The notes: a model not told the origin generated them from the sequence alone. A stretch of DNA of 64,000 nt from Odontocerum albicorne (GCA_949825065.1 OX463841.1:16073064-16137063); one strand, 5' to 3'; positions 33,495 through 44,055 are shown, counted from the first letter of the stretch. A program made the numbers and translations.

Positions 33495-33998
33495 TAATAT
33501 TGTAAGTTGTTCAGTCAAAGACTGTGTATTCCACTTTATAACGGTATAACCCTACCGGTTTCAAGGTTACATTATCATTATTACAAATAAGACGAGTGAA
33601 TTATATTCGAACTGGTACCGACATACACACGCATCCAACGGTAAAAAATCGGGTTGAAGATTGTGGGTGGAAGGAAGCAAAAGACAACTTCAGCAAGCAG
33701 CGTGATATATTGAGAATGTATGTATTATATTTACGAGACATTCATACCAATATTTCCAGGGCCTCTAATATCTCCAATATATTTTCATTACTATGCGAGA
33801 ATTTGCTATCATAGATCAATGTATGATTTTCTCGGAGACAATGGTTACCATTTCAGAATAAATTAGAGGATTCGTTAAGGCGGATTTGTGTTCACGAAGT
33901 TTCTTTTCAAAAGATCTTCCTGTCTTTCCTACATAGTTTTTTTTTGTTATTTCGTAAGTTATGCTTTTTTACAAAAAGATTTTTGCCCCATGTATACG
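33495..33998 (-). mobile_element. PLE-1 3' end with core of GIY-YIG endonuclease
   Basis: The minus strand encodes, in one frame, ITYEITKKNYVGKTGRSFEK, KLREHKSALTNPLIYSE. This is the start of the GIY-YIG nuclease domain (ITY for the first motif, YVG for the second, and the R in the KTGRS helix), which cuts target DNA in Penelope-like elements. After frameshifts the tail follows with CTTGAAACCGGTAGGGTTAT. It is the longest coding piece of PLE-1 in the window. Confidence 0.8.
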
Positions 33999-34000
33999 TA

Positions 34001-35376
34001 TGCTTATAGTCTATAATAGTTGGTTTGATACTCGAGAACTCTTATAGTCTATAATAGTTGGTTTGATACTCGAGAATGCTTATAGTCTATAATAGTTGGT
34101 TTTATACTTGAGAATACTTATAGTCTATAATAGTTGGTTTGATACTCGAGAATGCTTATAGTCTGTAACAGTTGGTTTGATACTCGAAAATACTTATAGT
34201 CTATACTAGATGGTTTGACACTCGAGAATGCTTATAGTCTATAATAGTTGGTTTGATACTCGAGAATGCTTATAGTCTATAATAGTTGGTTTGATACTTG
34301 AGAATACTTATAGTCTATAATAGATGGTTTGATACTCGAGAATGCTTATAGTCTATAATAGTTGGTTTGATACTCGAGAATGCTTATAGTCTGTAATAGT
34401 TGGTTTGATACTCGAAAATACTTATAGTCTATACTAGTTGGTTTGACACTCGAGAATGCTTATAGTCTATAATAGTTGGTTTGATACTCGAGAATGCTTA
34501 TAGTCTATAATAGTTGGTTTGATACTTGAGAATACTTATAGTCTATAATAGTTGGTTTGATACTCGAGAATGCTTATAGTCTATAATAGTTGGTTTGATA
34601 CTCGAGAATGCTTATTATCTATTATAGTTGATTTGATACTCGAGAATGCTTAGTCTATAATAATTGGTTTGGTACTCTAGAATGTTTGTAGTCTATAATA
34701 GTTGGTTTTATATTCGAGAATGCTTAAAGTCTATAATAATTGGTTTGATATTCGAGAATGCTTATAGTCTATAATAGTTGGTTTTATACTCGAGAATGCT
34801 TATAGTCTATAATAGTTGGTTTGATATTCGAGACTGCTTATAGTCTATAATAGTTGGTTTGATATTCGAGAATGATTATAGTCTATAATAGTTCGTTTGA
34901 TACTCGAGAATGCTTATAGTCTATAATAGTTGGTTTGATATTCGAGAATGCTTATAGTCTGTAATAGTCGGTGTGATACTCGAGAATGCTTATAATCTAT
35001 AATAGTTGGTTTGATACTCGAAAATGCTTATAGTCTATAATAGTTAGTTTGATACTCGAGAATTCGTATAGTCTATAATAATTAGTTTGATACTCGAGAA
35101 TTCGTATAGTCTATAATAGTTAGTTTGATACTCGAGAATTCGTATAGTCTACGCATTCTCGAGTATCAAACCAACTATTATAGAAAATACGCATTCTCGA
35201 GTATCAAACCAACTATTATAGAAAATACGCATTCTCGAGTATCAAACCAACTATTATATAGTCTATAATACTCGTAGTTGGTTTGATGCTCGAGAACGCT
35301 TATAGTCTATAATAGTTGGTATGATACTCGAGAATGATTATAGTCTATAATAGTTGGTTTGATACTCGAGAATGAA
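34001..35376. repeat. 38-bp minisatellite, about 36 units, with inverted block
   Basis: The unit joins GCTTATAGTCTATAATAGTT and GGTTTGATACTCGAGAAT. Most units are in one orientation, but three consecutive units at about 35152-35258 are inverted (CATTCTCGAGTATCAAACCA). Variant units (TTCGTATAG, CTCGAAAATAC) cluster, suggesting block duplication. A PLE-1 copy abuts the left end and a LINE-B tail the right. Confidence 0.97.
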
Positions 35377-35430
35377 CACCTTCTAGGAGTTTGCTCTCTA
35401 AACGGCGCTATATTATTATCATTTTATCTT
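35377..35430 (+). mobile_element. LINE-B 3' tail
   Basis: GGAGTTTGCTCTCTAAACGG followed by CGCTATATTATTATC is the LINE-B end. It borders the 38-bp array directly. The following 35431-35860 has a GC-richer patch at 35580-35700 without a recognised gene. Confidence 0.55.
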
Positions 35431-35863
35431 TATTATTATTAAATATTCTAATGTTAAATTACAAACGTTAGATAACTACAAAAATAAAGAGTAAATATTT
35501 TGATGTCGAAACAAATAATGCAGAAGTAACGCAAAAAACATATTGAAAGTGAAACCGATACCTTAATTGACCCAAATTCTATAACAAAATACCGACGACC
35601 CGACGACGTCGCGACCAATCAATTTGTTCCTCGCCTCAAGATTAGCTGGTGATTAAGGCGCGGGTTGGGGAGAGGAAGGTATCTAATATCCCAGCAGGGA
35701 GGGGAGAAGTTACCCAACAGAGACGGAATAAGCTTACTTACGCTTTGTATTTTCTATACCCAATCACTTATAGACAAAGACGTGGTTAATTCATTATATA
35801 TAAGTAACAAAACAGAAAATTTGGAAAATCAGAATTAACTCTTTGAAGTTCACGAGTATTGTA

Positions 35864-36409
35864 AAGGGTCTTTCAAATTGAGCGTTTTTTTTAATTCTTT
35901 AATAAAACACACAATTCGCTTTGATTTCAAAAAAACGTTTTATTGATCATTGAAGTATAATATATGACATTTAAACACAAAAAAACAATATCCGCCAAAT
36001 GCTCACCTCTTGCAGTTCCACAGGTGTCCCTCTTTTGTTGAAATTTTCTATGACATTTTGGCATAATTGCGGTTCTAACTCACCAATAACGCGAATGATT
36101 TCGTCCTTCCACTCAGGAATTGATTGGGGGTCATTCTTATAGACCTGGCTTTTCACGTAACCCCAGAGAAAATAGTCCAACGGTGTCAGATCACATGATC
36201 TTGGTGGCCAATTAACATCACCATTTCCGGATATTACAATGCATAAAATAATTCTCAATTTGTTAGCGTTATTGTATTGTATACAACTACATTTTTATAA
36301 ATAATGTCATACATTACACTTCTCAAATGTCACAAGACCTAGGCAAGCTCTCGACGCCATCTGTGTTTTATCCAATAATTATAAAAACCGCTCAATTTGA
36401 AAGAGACTT
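35864..36409 (-). mobile_element. Mini-mariner with C-terminal transposase remnant (rosa/DD41D-like)
   Basis: Terminal repeats AAGGGTCTTTCAAATTGAGC (left) and its near-complement at right, AAGTCTCTTTCAAATTGAGC, are flanked by TA (35862-35863 and 36410-36411). The minus frame 35971-36258 contains NWPPRSCDLTPLDYFLWGYV, the third catalytic Asp region of mariner-type transposases with the CDLTPLDYFLWG signature of the rosa-like group, followed by LCQNVIENFNKR. The N-terminal HTH and the first two Asp are deleted, the opposite of the element at 30411. Confidence 0.88.
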
Positions 36410-36539
36410 TATATGCTATATTTATTTACTCGGTGACAGCTGTCTTACCATACAAATGACATTATCAAACTGTTTTTAATTTTGATTTTTCGAATAATAA
36501 ATGGAGATCTATGAATCGAAAATCGACAGCGTCAACAAA

Positions 36540-37335
36540 ACAATATTTTTATGCCCACTTTGATGTATGGTAGGGAAATGTGGACGTAGAAGAAGATTGA
36601 TAGTTGTCAAATAAATGCTGTAGATATGCTTACATCTTGAATGATACATGGGGTAACAATGTACGACTGAATATGCTGTAGATATCCTTACATACTTAAT
36701 GATACATGGGGTGATAATGTACGACTGAATATGCTGTCGATATGCTTACATCTTAAATGATACATGGGGGGACAATGTACGACTGAATATGCTGTAGATA
36801 TGCTTACATCTTGAATGATACATGGGGTGACAATATACGACTGAATGTACCGTAGATATGCTTACATCTTGAATGATACATGGAGTGATAATGTACGACT
36901 GAATATGCTGTAGATATGCTTACATCTTGAATGATACATGGGGGGACAATGTACGACTGAATATGAAATAAAGTGATTGAAGATAAATGTGATCTTAAGG
37001 CTGAGGTGTTGAGTAAGATGAAAAGGAAAAGAGGAGACAGATGTTTTGGCATGCGAAATGAATGAATGAAAAGAGACTTATAATATAGTGCAAATGCCAG
37101 TGGAAGGCATGAAAGACGTAGTTCAAGGAAATTATGGTTGGTTCAAGTGACTAATATTTGAAAATGAAACGTAGAGATTCAGTCTTGTGAATTTTATTAC
37201 AAGGTATATGGATAAAAAAGAGGCGAGGAATATATGGTATATCGAGATAGGAAACATTGGCGCTCTGTCTTCTCGGCCTACCTCATCAGTTAGATGGCGT
37301 GATGGTTTTTATATATGTAAGTGTAATAATTGTTC
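36540..37335 (+). mobile_element. LINE-C copy with internal minisatellite
   Basis: Begins near ATGCCCACTTTGATGTATGG, encodes the YGREMWT-like motif (YG.E.W), then the expanded segment, then ATCTTAAGGCTGAGGTGTTG, AGGAAATTATGGTTGGTTCA and ends TGGCGTGATGGTTTTTATAT. Matches 61225-61665 outside the expansion. Frameshifted. Confidence 0.7.
36612..36959. repeat. 58-bp tandem repeat, six units, inside LINE-C
   Basis: The unit contains GCTGTAGATATGCTTACATC and TGATACATGGGGTGACAATG. It corresponds to the LINE segment encoding an NAVEM-like and HGVT-like stretch, present once in other LINE-C copies. The array spans exactly six periods. Confidence 0.93.
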
Positions 37336-37555
37336 TTGGACTTTCAGCAATCATGGAGTATTTCTAAAGTACACCTACGCAGTCATTTTTAGATCTAGAA
37401 TAATATTTTTAAGGAATACAAAACCTCATCCAATGTCTTCTACAAATATATGTGAAACAATATGCATTAAACACGTCATTTTCTTTTAATATTTGTATGG
37501 TTTATGTATTTAATATGTTCAAAATCCCATTCTGATCCACCTCTGGTTCGACACC

Positions 37556-37616
37556 TATACCCTTGAACCCACGACCTGCAGAGTTGCTAACTCCATTGTG
37601 ATAGGAACCACATTTT
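37556..37616 (-). mobile_element. tRNA-like sequence (SINE head candidate)
   Basis: The minus strand has GGAGTTAGCAACTCTGC (box A-like) and GTCGTGGGTTCAAGGGT (box B). No complete cloverleaf or tail recognised. Confidence 0.35.
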
Positions 37617-37734
37617 ATAAGCGAGTGACAGTAAATTAAATGAAAGAGCGCTGCGGTGCCGATTATTCGTGTCGTTGCATGGCAAGATTGGATATTTAAA
37701 GAATGTATACAGTTTTTTGTTAAGTCATTGGCAC

Positions 37735-38032
37735 TTTACGTATACACACAGATGCCATCACGCAATTTATCTGTTGGGGTAGGCAGAGAGGACAGAGTAC
37801 CAGAATTTACTATCTCGACACACATCCTATGCCTCTTCTACATTTATCATATACACCTTCGCATACGATTTCGCTGACTTTTTACGTTTCTTATTTTTCA
37901 TTTCATTTCATACATTCGTTATACGTGCTCTAACCATCTCAGAGTGCTGTTATCTTACTCAACACATAAACCACAATCATCTCTTATTATTTTATTCCGT
38001 ATTCTGTCATACATTCCATAATATACTTATTC
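37735..38032 (-). mobile_element. LINE-C 3' end
   Basis: Plus-strand landmarks ATGCCATCACGCAATTTATC, GGCAGAGAGGACAGAG and ATTCCGTATTCTGTCATACA are the complement of the LINE-C 3' region (compare 14270-14620). It lies in opposite orientation to the copy at 36540. Confidence 0.65.
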
Positions 38033-38035
38033 GTC

Positions 38036-38095
38036 CCGCCACCCTCTCTTATTTCGCCGACAATATTCAGCGTCTTTCCGATCATGGACTTAATT
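38036..38095 (+). mobile_element. LINE-A coding scrap
   Basis: GTCCCGCCACCCTCTCTTAT and CAGCGTCTTTCC.ATCATGGA match 46603-46660 in LINE-A. It then switches abruptly to LINE-B sequence. Confidence 0.6.
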
Positions 38096-38450
38096 TTTCC
38101 AATCATGGATGTTTCCATTGTATTTTTCGAATCTGTGTTTGAAGGATGCTCGCTCCTTCTGAGAGAAGTAGAACTTGAAGGTCGATTTCTTCATCATGTT
38201 ACAAATCAATCCAATAGGGTGGAGTATTATGATAGAGCTTTTGCCGTTGCTGATCCTTTGGCGTGGAATGGTCTGCCTCCTAGCATCAGAGATATGGATA
38301 GCGTGTGCAATATTAAGGAGTACTTAAATACAGTCTTTGGGAGGTTTTATCAAAATTTACAAATAGGTTTGAATCCTGAGTTGAGCGCTCTTGAGGAAAG
38401 TTTGCTTTCAAAACGCCGCTTTATATATTATCCTTTTATTATTATTCAGA
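38096..38450 (+). mobile_element. LINE-B (CR1/L2-like) C-terminal region and 3' tail
   Basis: The frame 38084-38485 contains RVEYYDRAFAVADPLAWNGL, PPSIRDMDSVCNIKEYLNTV, the F.VA.P..WN.LP..IR...S...F...L end typical of CR1/L2/Jockey-group LINE polyproteins. The open frame runs on into the 3' tail, GAGCGCTCTTGAGGAAAG, CAAAACGCCGCTTTATATA and ATTATTATT. Other LINE-B tails in the window (1490, 1620, 16490, 35377, 59085) are truncated within this part. 5'-truncated; no RT. Confidence 0.8.
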
Positions 38451-38614
38451 CCTTATTTTACATGAATTCACTTAGTGAGGTGTAAGTTATAAAATAAAAA
38501 TGAAACATTAGGTGCATTTTATAAATTCATAAAAGTGTGCTCTTGAGGTGATATTTAATTAAAACCGCAACGCGAGTTATGTGTTTTTTTATTATTGTGT
38601 TTTAGTCATTTGTT

Positions 38615-38960
38615 AAGTCCAACATTGTTTCATCAAGGGAGCACCTACAAGTATTGTTTGTGCTCTCCTGATGAAGATGTGGAAACCTTGAAATCGGTAG
38701 GGTTTTTTTTTTTTTTTTTTTTTTTTTACCTGGCGAGTTTATTGCCCTGTGGCAATCTCTTCCAACCAACCAGAAAGAGATTTTATAGGCCCTAAGTGTT
38801 AACCAAACTGGAATCCTATTTTAAAAAATCTGGGTTCCAGCAGGGATCGAACCCGCAACCTCCGGATCGGCAGACAAGTGTCTTACCACCAGGCTACGTA
38901 GGTCGTCCGTGGCCTGGTGGTCAGACACTTGGGTTATACTGTAAAGTGAAATAAACAGTG
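38615..38960 (+). mobile_element. PLE-1 3' end, interrupted by a SINE
   Basis: Left: a short inverted scrap (TCATCAAGGGAGCACC) and then TTGTTTGTGCTCTCCTGATG, GAAACCTTGAAATCGGTAGG. Right, from 38931: GGTTATACTGTAAAGTG and AATAAACAGTGTGTAACTAA. Uninterrupted copies read GGTAGGGTTATACCG across this point, so the SINE inserted here. Confidence 0.8.
38703..38932 (-). mobile_element. SINE-1 with poly(A) tail and inverted head
   Basis: On the minus strand a full SINE-1 body (38728-38908): head with GACCTACGTAGCCTGGTGGT, box B GGGTTCGATCCCTGC, tail ending AACTCGCCAGGT, then A25 (38703-38727). Directly joined to its 5' end is a plus-oriented piece of the same head, GTGGCCTGGTGGTCAGACAC (38909-38932), making a small head-to-head hairpin. 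It is nested in PLE-1. Confidence 0.9.
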
Positions 38961-38964
38961 TGTA

Positions 38965-39850
38965 ACTAAACAAAGTATAATTAATGTATTTAAACCTACA
39001 CAGTATAAATGCCTTAACTATGAATAATATATTTTTGCGTTATTCTTTTAAACTGTAACAATAACTGCCAACCGGCATTTATTTGTTAATCAGCCATTCA
39101 TAGAATTAATTAAAGCACGCTATTAAAATAATCAACAGTAGTCAACACAACAAACTAACCATTTATATTAAACTTTTTAATTAAATTTTACGTAGACGAT
39201 ATAAAGTTTAGTATTAAACATTCAAAGCTGATCTTAGGGATAGAATTACAAAATTTAGGATCAATTTACTGTCTTATAAATATGTCATTTATTCTACAAA
39301 AAGGTTTACGAAATTTCGTACCCATGATTATAACATTGAAAATCAATGTTATAGTGCCTTTTTGTAAGGTTATAGTTTAATGAAAAACAATAAAGTTCTT
39401 GTTATATAAAAATTATTAAAAATAAAATCGATTTAAATTATTTATGTTACTTGTGATTAAGAAACGAAATTGTTTGAGAGTCGATAAATTTAAAATGACG
39501 AGATAAATGGTGCGTATTTTTTGGTTTATGAAAGGGTGATGATGCAGCAAATCATATGGCATTTGTAAAATCACCGCGCGATACCTGTAGGCTGTTTTTT
39601 TTTCCTAAGCAAATTTCCATTTCAATATATGTTTTCTTTTTTGAGTTGGGAGCTTTTAAGTTTATAAATAAATATACGCTCTCAGACTCATGTTGTTCTC
39701 ATTTGCATTCACGATTCCATTTCACCATGAACTTTTCCTATGAATTCCAATGATCTTTGAATTAATATATATATGAATTCTTATGTTCTCTAAAACTTAT
39801 ATAGTTTTTTTGTATATATCTTTATTGCTTTCTTTGTCGCGTTATTTTTA
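38965..39850. other. No recognisable feature
   Basis: AT-rich; no coding or repeat signal identified. Confidence 0.4.
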
Positions 39851-39852
39851 AT

Positions 39853-40300
39853 TATATTAATCATGAACTAAACATTCGAATGTTTCTCAGTTATACTCGT
39901 ATGTACAATACTTTTAAATTATATTTATCATGAACTAAGCATTCGAGTGTTTCTCAGTTATACTCGTATGTACTTTTAAATTATATTTATCATGAACTAA
40001 GCATTCAAGTGTTTCTCAGTTATACTCGTATGTACTTTTAAATTATATTTATCATGAAGTAAGCATTCAAGTGTTTCTCAGTTATACTCGTATGTACGTT
40101 TAAATTATATTTATCATGAACTAAGCATTCAAGTGTTTCTCAGTTATACTCGTATGTACTTTTAAATTATATTTATTATGAACTAAGCATTCAAGTGTTT
40201 CTCAGTTATACTCATATGTACTTTTAAATTATATAATATTTATCATGAACTAAGCATTCAAGTGTTTCTCAGTTATACTCGTATGTACTTTTAAATATGT
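39853..40300. repeat. 62-bp minisatellite, seven units
   Basis: The unit contains TATCATGAACTAAGCATTCA and GTTTCTCAGTTATACTCGTA. The first unit is the most diverged. Confidence 0.95.
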
Positions 40301-40394
40301 ATATTTACTTAAAATGGTATTAGAAGTATTTTATAATTAATCAAAAAAATCATAAACGTCTAGTTCCATTCCCTGTCAATCTTCATTTTTTCTG

Positions 40395-40490
40395 TTACTG
40401 ACACCATAAGGTTAGGTTAGTGTTAGGTTAGTTACTGTCACCATAAGGTTAGGTTAGTGTTAGGTTAGTTACTGTCACCATAAAGCTAGG
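40395..40490. repeat. 41-bp duplication containing TTAGG-like motifs
   Basis: GTTACTGTCACCATAAGG and GTTAGGTTAGTGTTAGGTTA repeat two and a half times. The GGTTAGGTTA core resembles the insect telomere repeat, but the block is too short and interspersed to be telomeric. Confidence 0.7.
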
Positions 40491-40544
40491 TAATTCATTT
40501 TTTCTTGGTTCTTGACTCAAACCGGGATGTTCATGCTTTTAATT

Positions 40545-40695
40545 GTTACATTTGTCGCCATCGTGCAAACATGTTTGCTTAGCAATCACGCGTCCCGGAT
40601 TCGATTCTTATAAACTTTTCAGTGTTGTACTGGCTGCCTCATATTTACATGTGGACCACTATCGATGAGATAGGTGGCACAAAAGAGTAATACAA
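40545..40695 (+). mobile_element. tRNA-like SINE candidate
   Basis: TGCTTAGCAATCACGCG followed by TCCCGGATTCGATTCTTAT (box B-like), then GGCTGCCTCATATTTACATG. No second copy seen in the window. Confidence 0.35.
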
Positions 40696-40729
40696 AAGTA
40701 CAATTTTTAAACATGATTAAGAACACTCA

Positions 40730-41245
40730 TTATGTTGCAGCTTTTCACAATCAATTACTTTTTGATACATGTGAGAACCAGGGGAATCAAATCATTCCCC
40801 GACGATTCCGAAAGTTATTCAAAATGTGACGTTTCATTCTTCATTTATACCAATGGGTGACCGCATCGATATTTTTTACAAAAAAATGATCCAATATTAT
40901 TATAGAATTGTTCTAATTAATGTTTAAGTTCTCTTTCGTCATTCACGTTCTTATAGTTTTTATGATATCTCTCAGCTCCGCGAAAGAGTGATATCGCATT
41001 ATGCAGCAGCTTTTCACAATCAATTACTTTTTGATACACGTGTGAACCAAGGGAATCAAATCATTCCCCGACGATTCCGAAATGTAATCAAAATGTGACG
41101 TATCATTCTTCATTTATACCAAAGGGTGACCACGTCGATATTTTTCACAAATTAATTTGATATTATTTTAATAATCGAATAGTTCTAATTAATATTGAAG
41201 TTCTTTTTCGTTATTAATGTTCTTTTAGTTTTCATAATATCTCTC
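40730..41245. repeat. About 270-bp direct repeat, two copies
   Basis: Both copies share AGCTTTTCACAATCAATTAC, CAAATCATTCCCCGACGATT and CATTCTTCATTTATACCAA. The end of the second grades into the 129-bp array. Confidence 0.9.
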
Positions 41246-42118
41246 AGCCGTCAGCTCTAAAGTGCAATCCTTTGGCTGATTGAAAACTTATAATAAAACA
41301 TTTCTGTCTTTTATCTAACTTTTTCATCCCCAACATCCTCACTCAATGTTCTTTTATTTTTAATAATATCTCTCAGCTGTCATCTTTAAAGTGCAATGCT
41401 TTGGCTGATTGAAAACTTATAATAAAACATTTCTGTCTTTTATCTAGCTTTTTCATCCCCAACATCCTCACTCAATGTTCTTTTATTTTTAATAATATCT
41501 CTCAGCTGTCATCTTTAAAGTGCAATCCTTTGGCTGATTTAAAACTTATAATAAAACATTTCTGTCTTTTATCTAACTTTTTCATCCCCAACATCCTCAC
41601 TCAATGTTCTTTTATTTTTAATAGTATCTCTCAGCTGTCATCTTTAAAGTGCAATCCTTTGGCTGATTTAAAACTTATAATAAAACATTTCTGTCTTTTA
41701 TCTAACTTTTTCATCCCCAACATCCTCACTCAATGTTCTTTTATTTTTAATAATATCTCTCAGCTGTCATCTTTAAAGTGCAATCCTTTGGCTGATTGAA
41801 AACTTATAATAAAACATTTCTGTCTTTTATCTAACTTTTTCATCCCCAACATCCTCACTCAATGTTCTTTTATTTTTAATAATATCTCTCAGCTGTCATC
41901 TTTAAAGTGCAATCCTTTGGATGATTTAAAACTTATAATAAAACATTTCTGTCTTTTATCTAACTTTTTCATCCCCAACATCCTCACTCAATGTTCTTTT
42001 ATTTTTAATAATATCTCTCAGCTGTCATCTTTAAAGTGCAATCCTTTGACTGATTTAAAACTTATTATAAAACATTTCTGTCTTTTATCTAACTTTTTCA
42101 TCCCCAACATCCTAACTT
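41216..42118. repeat. 129-bp tandem array, seven units
   Basis: The unit contains TATCTCTCAGCTGTCATCTT, TAAAGTGCAATCCTTTGGCT and TTTTTCATCCCCAACATCCT. Because 129 is a multiple of three, one frame stays open across units and yields repetitive open frames (41530-41799, 41917-42120); these are by-products, not genes. Confidence 0.95.
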
Positions 42119-42347
42119 AATATGTCACGTTCCATTATGACTTGAGTTGATTGTATTTGTGTTTCCTTTCTGTTTCACCGATTATTTATGTTTCTAGTTA
42201 TCGTGTGGAACTTTATTATTGGGTTACTGTTAAGTATCATACTTTACTCACAAATATTGTATTGTCCTGGATAAAAAAACAGTAAAATCTAAATTAACAT
42301 ATACGAGTATATTGAGGCTTTCGAGGTTATTTGTATCAATTGAATAA

Positions 42348-42463
42348 ATAAGGTTTATCCGAGTATTAAACCGCGTGGTTTGGCTTATGATGCCATAATA
42401 TACCAAATGTGGTATTATCATATAAGCCAAACCACGCAGTAAAACACTTCGGTAAAACCTTAT
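42348..42463. mobile_element. Foldback element (MITE-like), 116 bp
   Basis: Arms of about 54 bp: ATAAGGTTTATCCGAG..GCGTGGTTTGGCTTAT and its imperfect complement, with a spacer under ten bases. Related to the hairpin at 52621-52748 through GCGTGGTTTG-CTT. Stretches 42120-42340 and 42470-43015 show nothing. Confidence 0.75.
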
Positions 42464-43019
42464 CCAACTAAATTAAGATATTTTTTAGATTTTAAACGTG
42501 CATAATACGTTATTGATGATCAAGAACGATAGACTAATCCATGCGTTAAATAAAGACGATTATTAAATGTTAATTATTAATGGCATTGACTTGTTAAAGC
42601 TATCCGACAAATTGTTTTTTTGATGGTAATTTAATAGATATGATTTGATTTTGTATTTTTTTGTCCACAGTATTGCGCAGCAACCTGATGAAATTACTGA
42701 CACGTATACACATATTGTTTTATTTATATTTTTGTTAATTAATGCCTCAATAATTATACCTCACATATCAACATTCTTATATGAATAGATATTATTATAT
42801 GTCAGATTATTTAACATATTAATGTACTCGTATCATAATTACAATGCCGAATAATAAAGTTTTAAAATAATAGTGGGTGGAGTGATACTAAATTCTAAGA
42901 AACTTTAAGTTATAACAAAGTATATTCTAAGCTTTCGAAAAATTTTATATTATAAATTGCACTAGACAAAAATTGCACTTATAGACTGCAGCTCCTTTTC
43001 GACCGATCCCTAATTCTTA

Positions 43020-43350
43020 TTCTTCTCAGTGTCATGTCAGATCCCCCCAACGTTGAATATCACTTAAGAGTAGATATACATCTTTGTCCCCGGCAGCCAG
43101 AAAAAGATCTCCAACGCCCCTTATGCCAGTCAAATCACGTATAATATATTACGGAGCCAGGAGATTTGCCTCCTGCCAGGAGATTTGCCGTCGACCTTCT
43201 ATTTTGCCTTGGATGATGAAAAATAGACTGAACTCCTTTATTTCTTAATCTAGGGTTGCAACCGAAATCAAACCCCGGATTGGGAGACAAGCGTCTTTCC
43301 AACTAGGCAATGAAAGTTGTAATTTATATACTTTGCCTAAGAGGAGCGGA
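43020..43350 (-). mobile_element. SINE-2: tRNA-like head with RTE-1 tail
   Basis: Minus strand: TTGCCTAGTTGGAAAGACGC (box A), CCAATCCGGGG..TTGATTTCGG (decayed box B), a middle part with GCAACCCTAGATTAAGAAAT, and then, from CATCATCCAAGGCAAAATAG, the 3' end of RTE-1 (TAAGGGGCGTTGGAGATC, GACATGACACTGAGAAGAA). The same composite occurs at 59160-59480. A 20-bp piece with CAGGAGGCAAATCTCCTGGC is duplicated here. Confidence 0.8.
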
Positions 43351-43548
43351 TTCTTGATTTTAAATTATTATTTTATCTATTCTCTAGTATTAGATATTCG
43401 AGTTTGCCAATCACTGTATATCGTTAGTTTGAGTAAACAATCGGATCGGATGCTAATGGTAATGCATGTCTTCATATGGAAACATCCTGATCATACGGAT
43501 TTTTTCTCGAACCCGATCCTTCGTCACCTTATTTCCCACATTTCACTT

Positions 43549-44055
43549 AGGCTGAGGCCACATCAAAGTGCTTCGCTAGGTGCTACGTGACTAATAGACT
43601 AGGTGACTTTATGCTTGGCCACACCAAAGTGCTTCGCACAAATTCATTTGACATTTAGGAGTGGTTGAGTCAACAAACGATGCCACTCTCAAAACTAACC
43701 AACTTCATTACAACTTACCTTATCTTTATTTACTTCCTGTGCAACTTCATTCGAAAGTGATTTTATTACAGGTACATTTTTGTATAATTTGCTCGATGGG
43801 TTCCACAAAGGCTCCCTTTTATACACACCTGTCATTAAAACTTCCGCCATCTTGTAAAATCACTTAGTGACACAAAAAAAAATCTGTTCGCTAGGAGACT
43901 TACTAGGTTACTAATCATCATGTAGCGTGGCGCGAAGCGTGCAGTGTGGCCATTGCGATAGTATGCGGTGCATTGGTTCGCTAGGATATGTCGCCTAGCT
44001 CGCAGTGTAGCTCTAAGCACCAAGTGAGGCTTCTACCTGTGTGGCCGAGGCATTA
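43549..44055 (-). mobile_element. MITE-1, full length
   Basis: Left AGGCTGAGGCCACATCAAAG with CTTCGCTAGGTGCTACGTGA; right CTACCTGTGTGGCCGAGGC. Reverse-oriented counterpart of 17674-18158, colinear throughout. Confidence 0.8.

Noticed and set aside
34001..35376. CRISPR-like array
   Set aside because: Units are contiguous without unique spacers and the context is eukaryotic transposon DNA.
40395..40490. Interstitial telomere (TTAGG repeats)
   Set aside because: Only isolated GGTTAGGTTA pieces inside a 41-bp duplication; no continuous TTAGG run.
41530..42120. Repetitive protein genes
   Set aside because: The frames are open only because the 129-bp repeat period is divisible by three; they have no start context or family.
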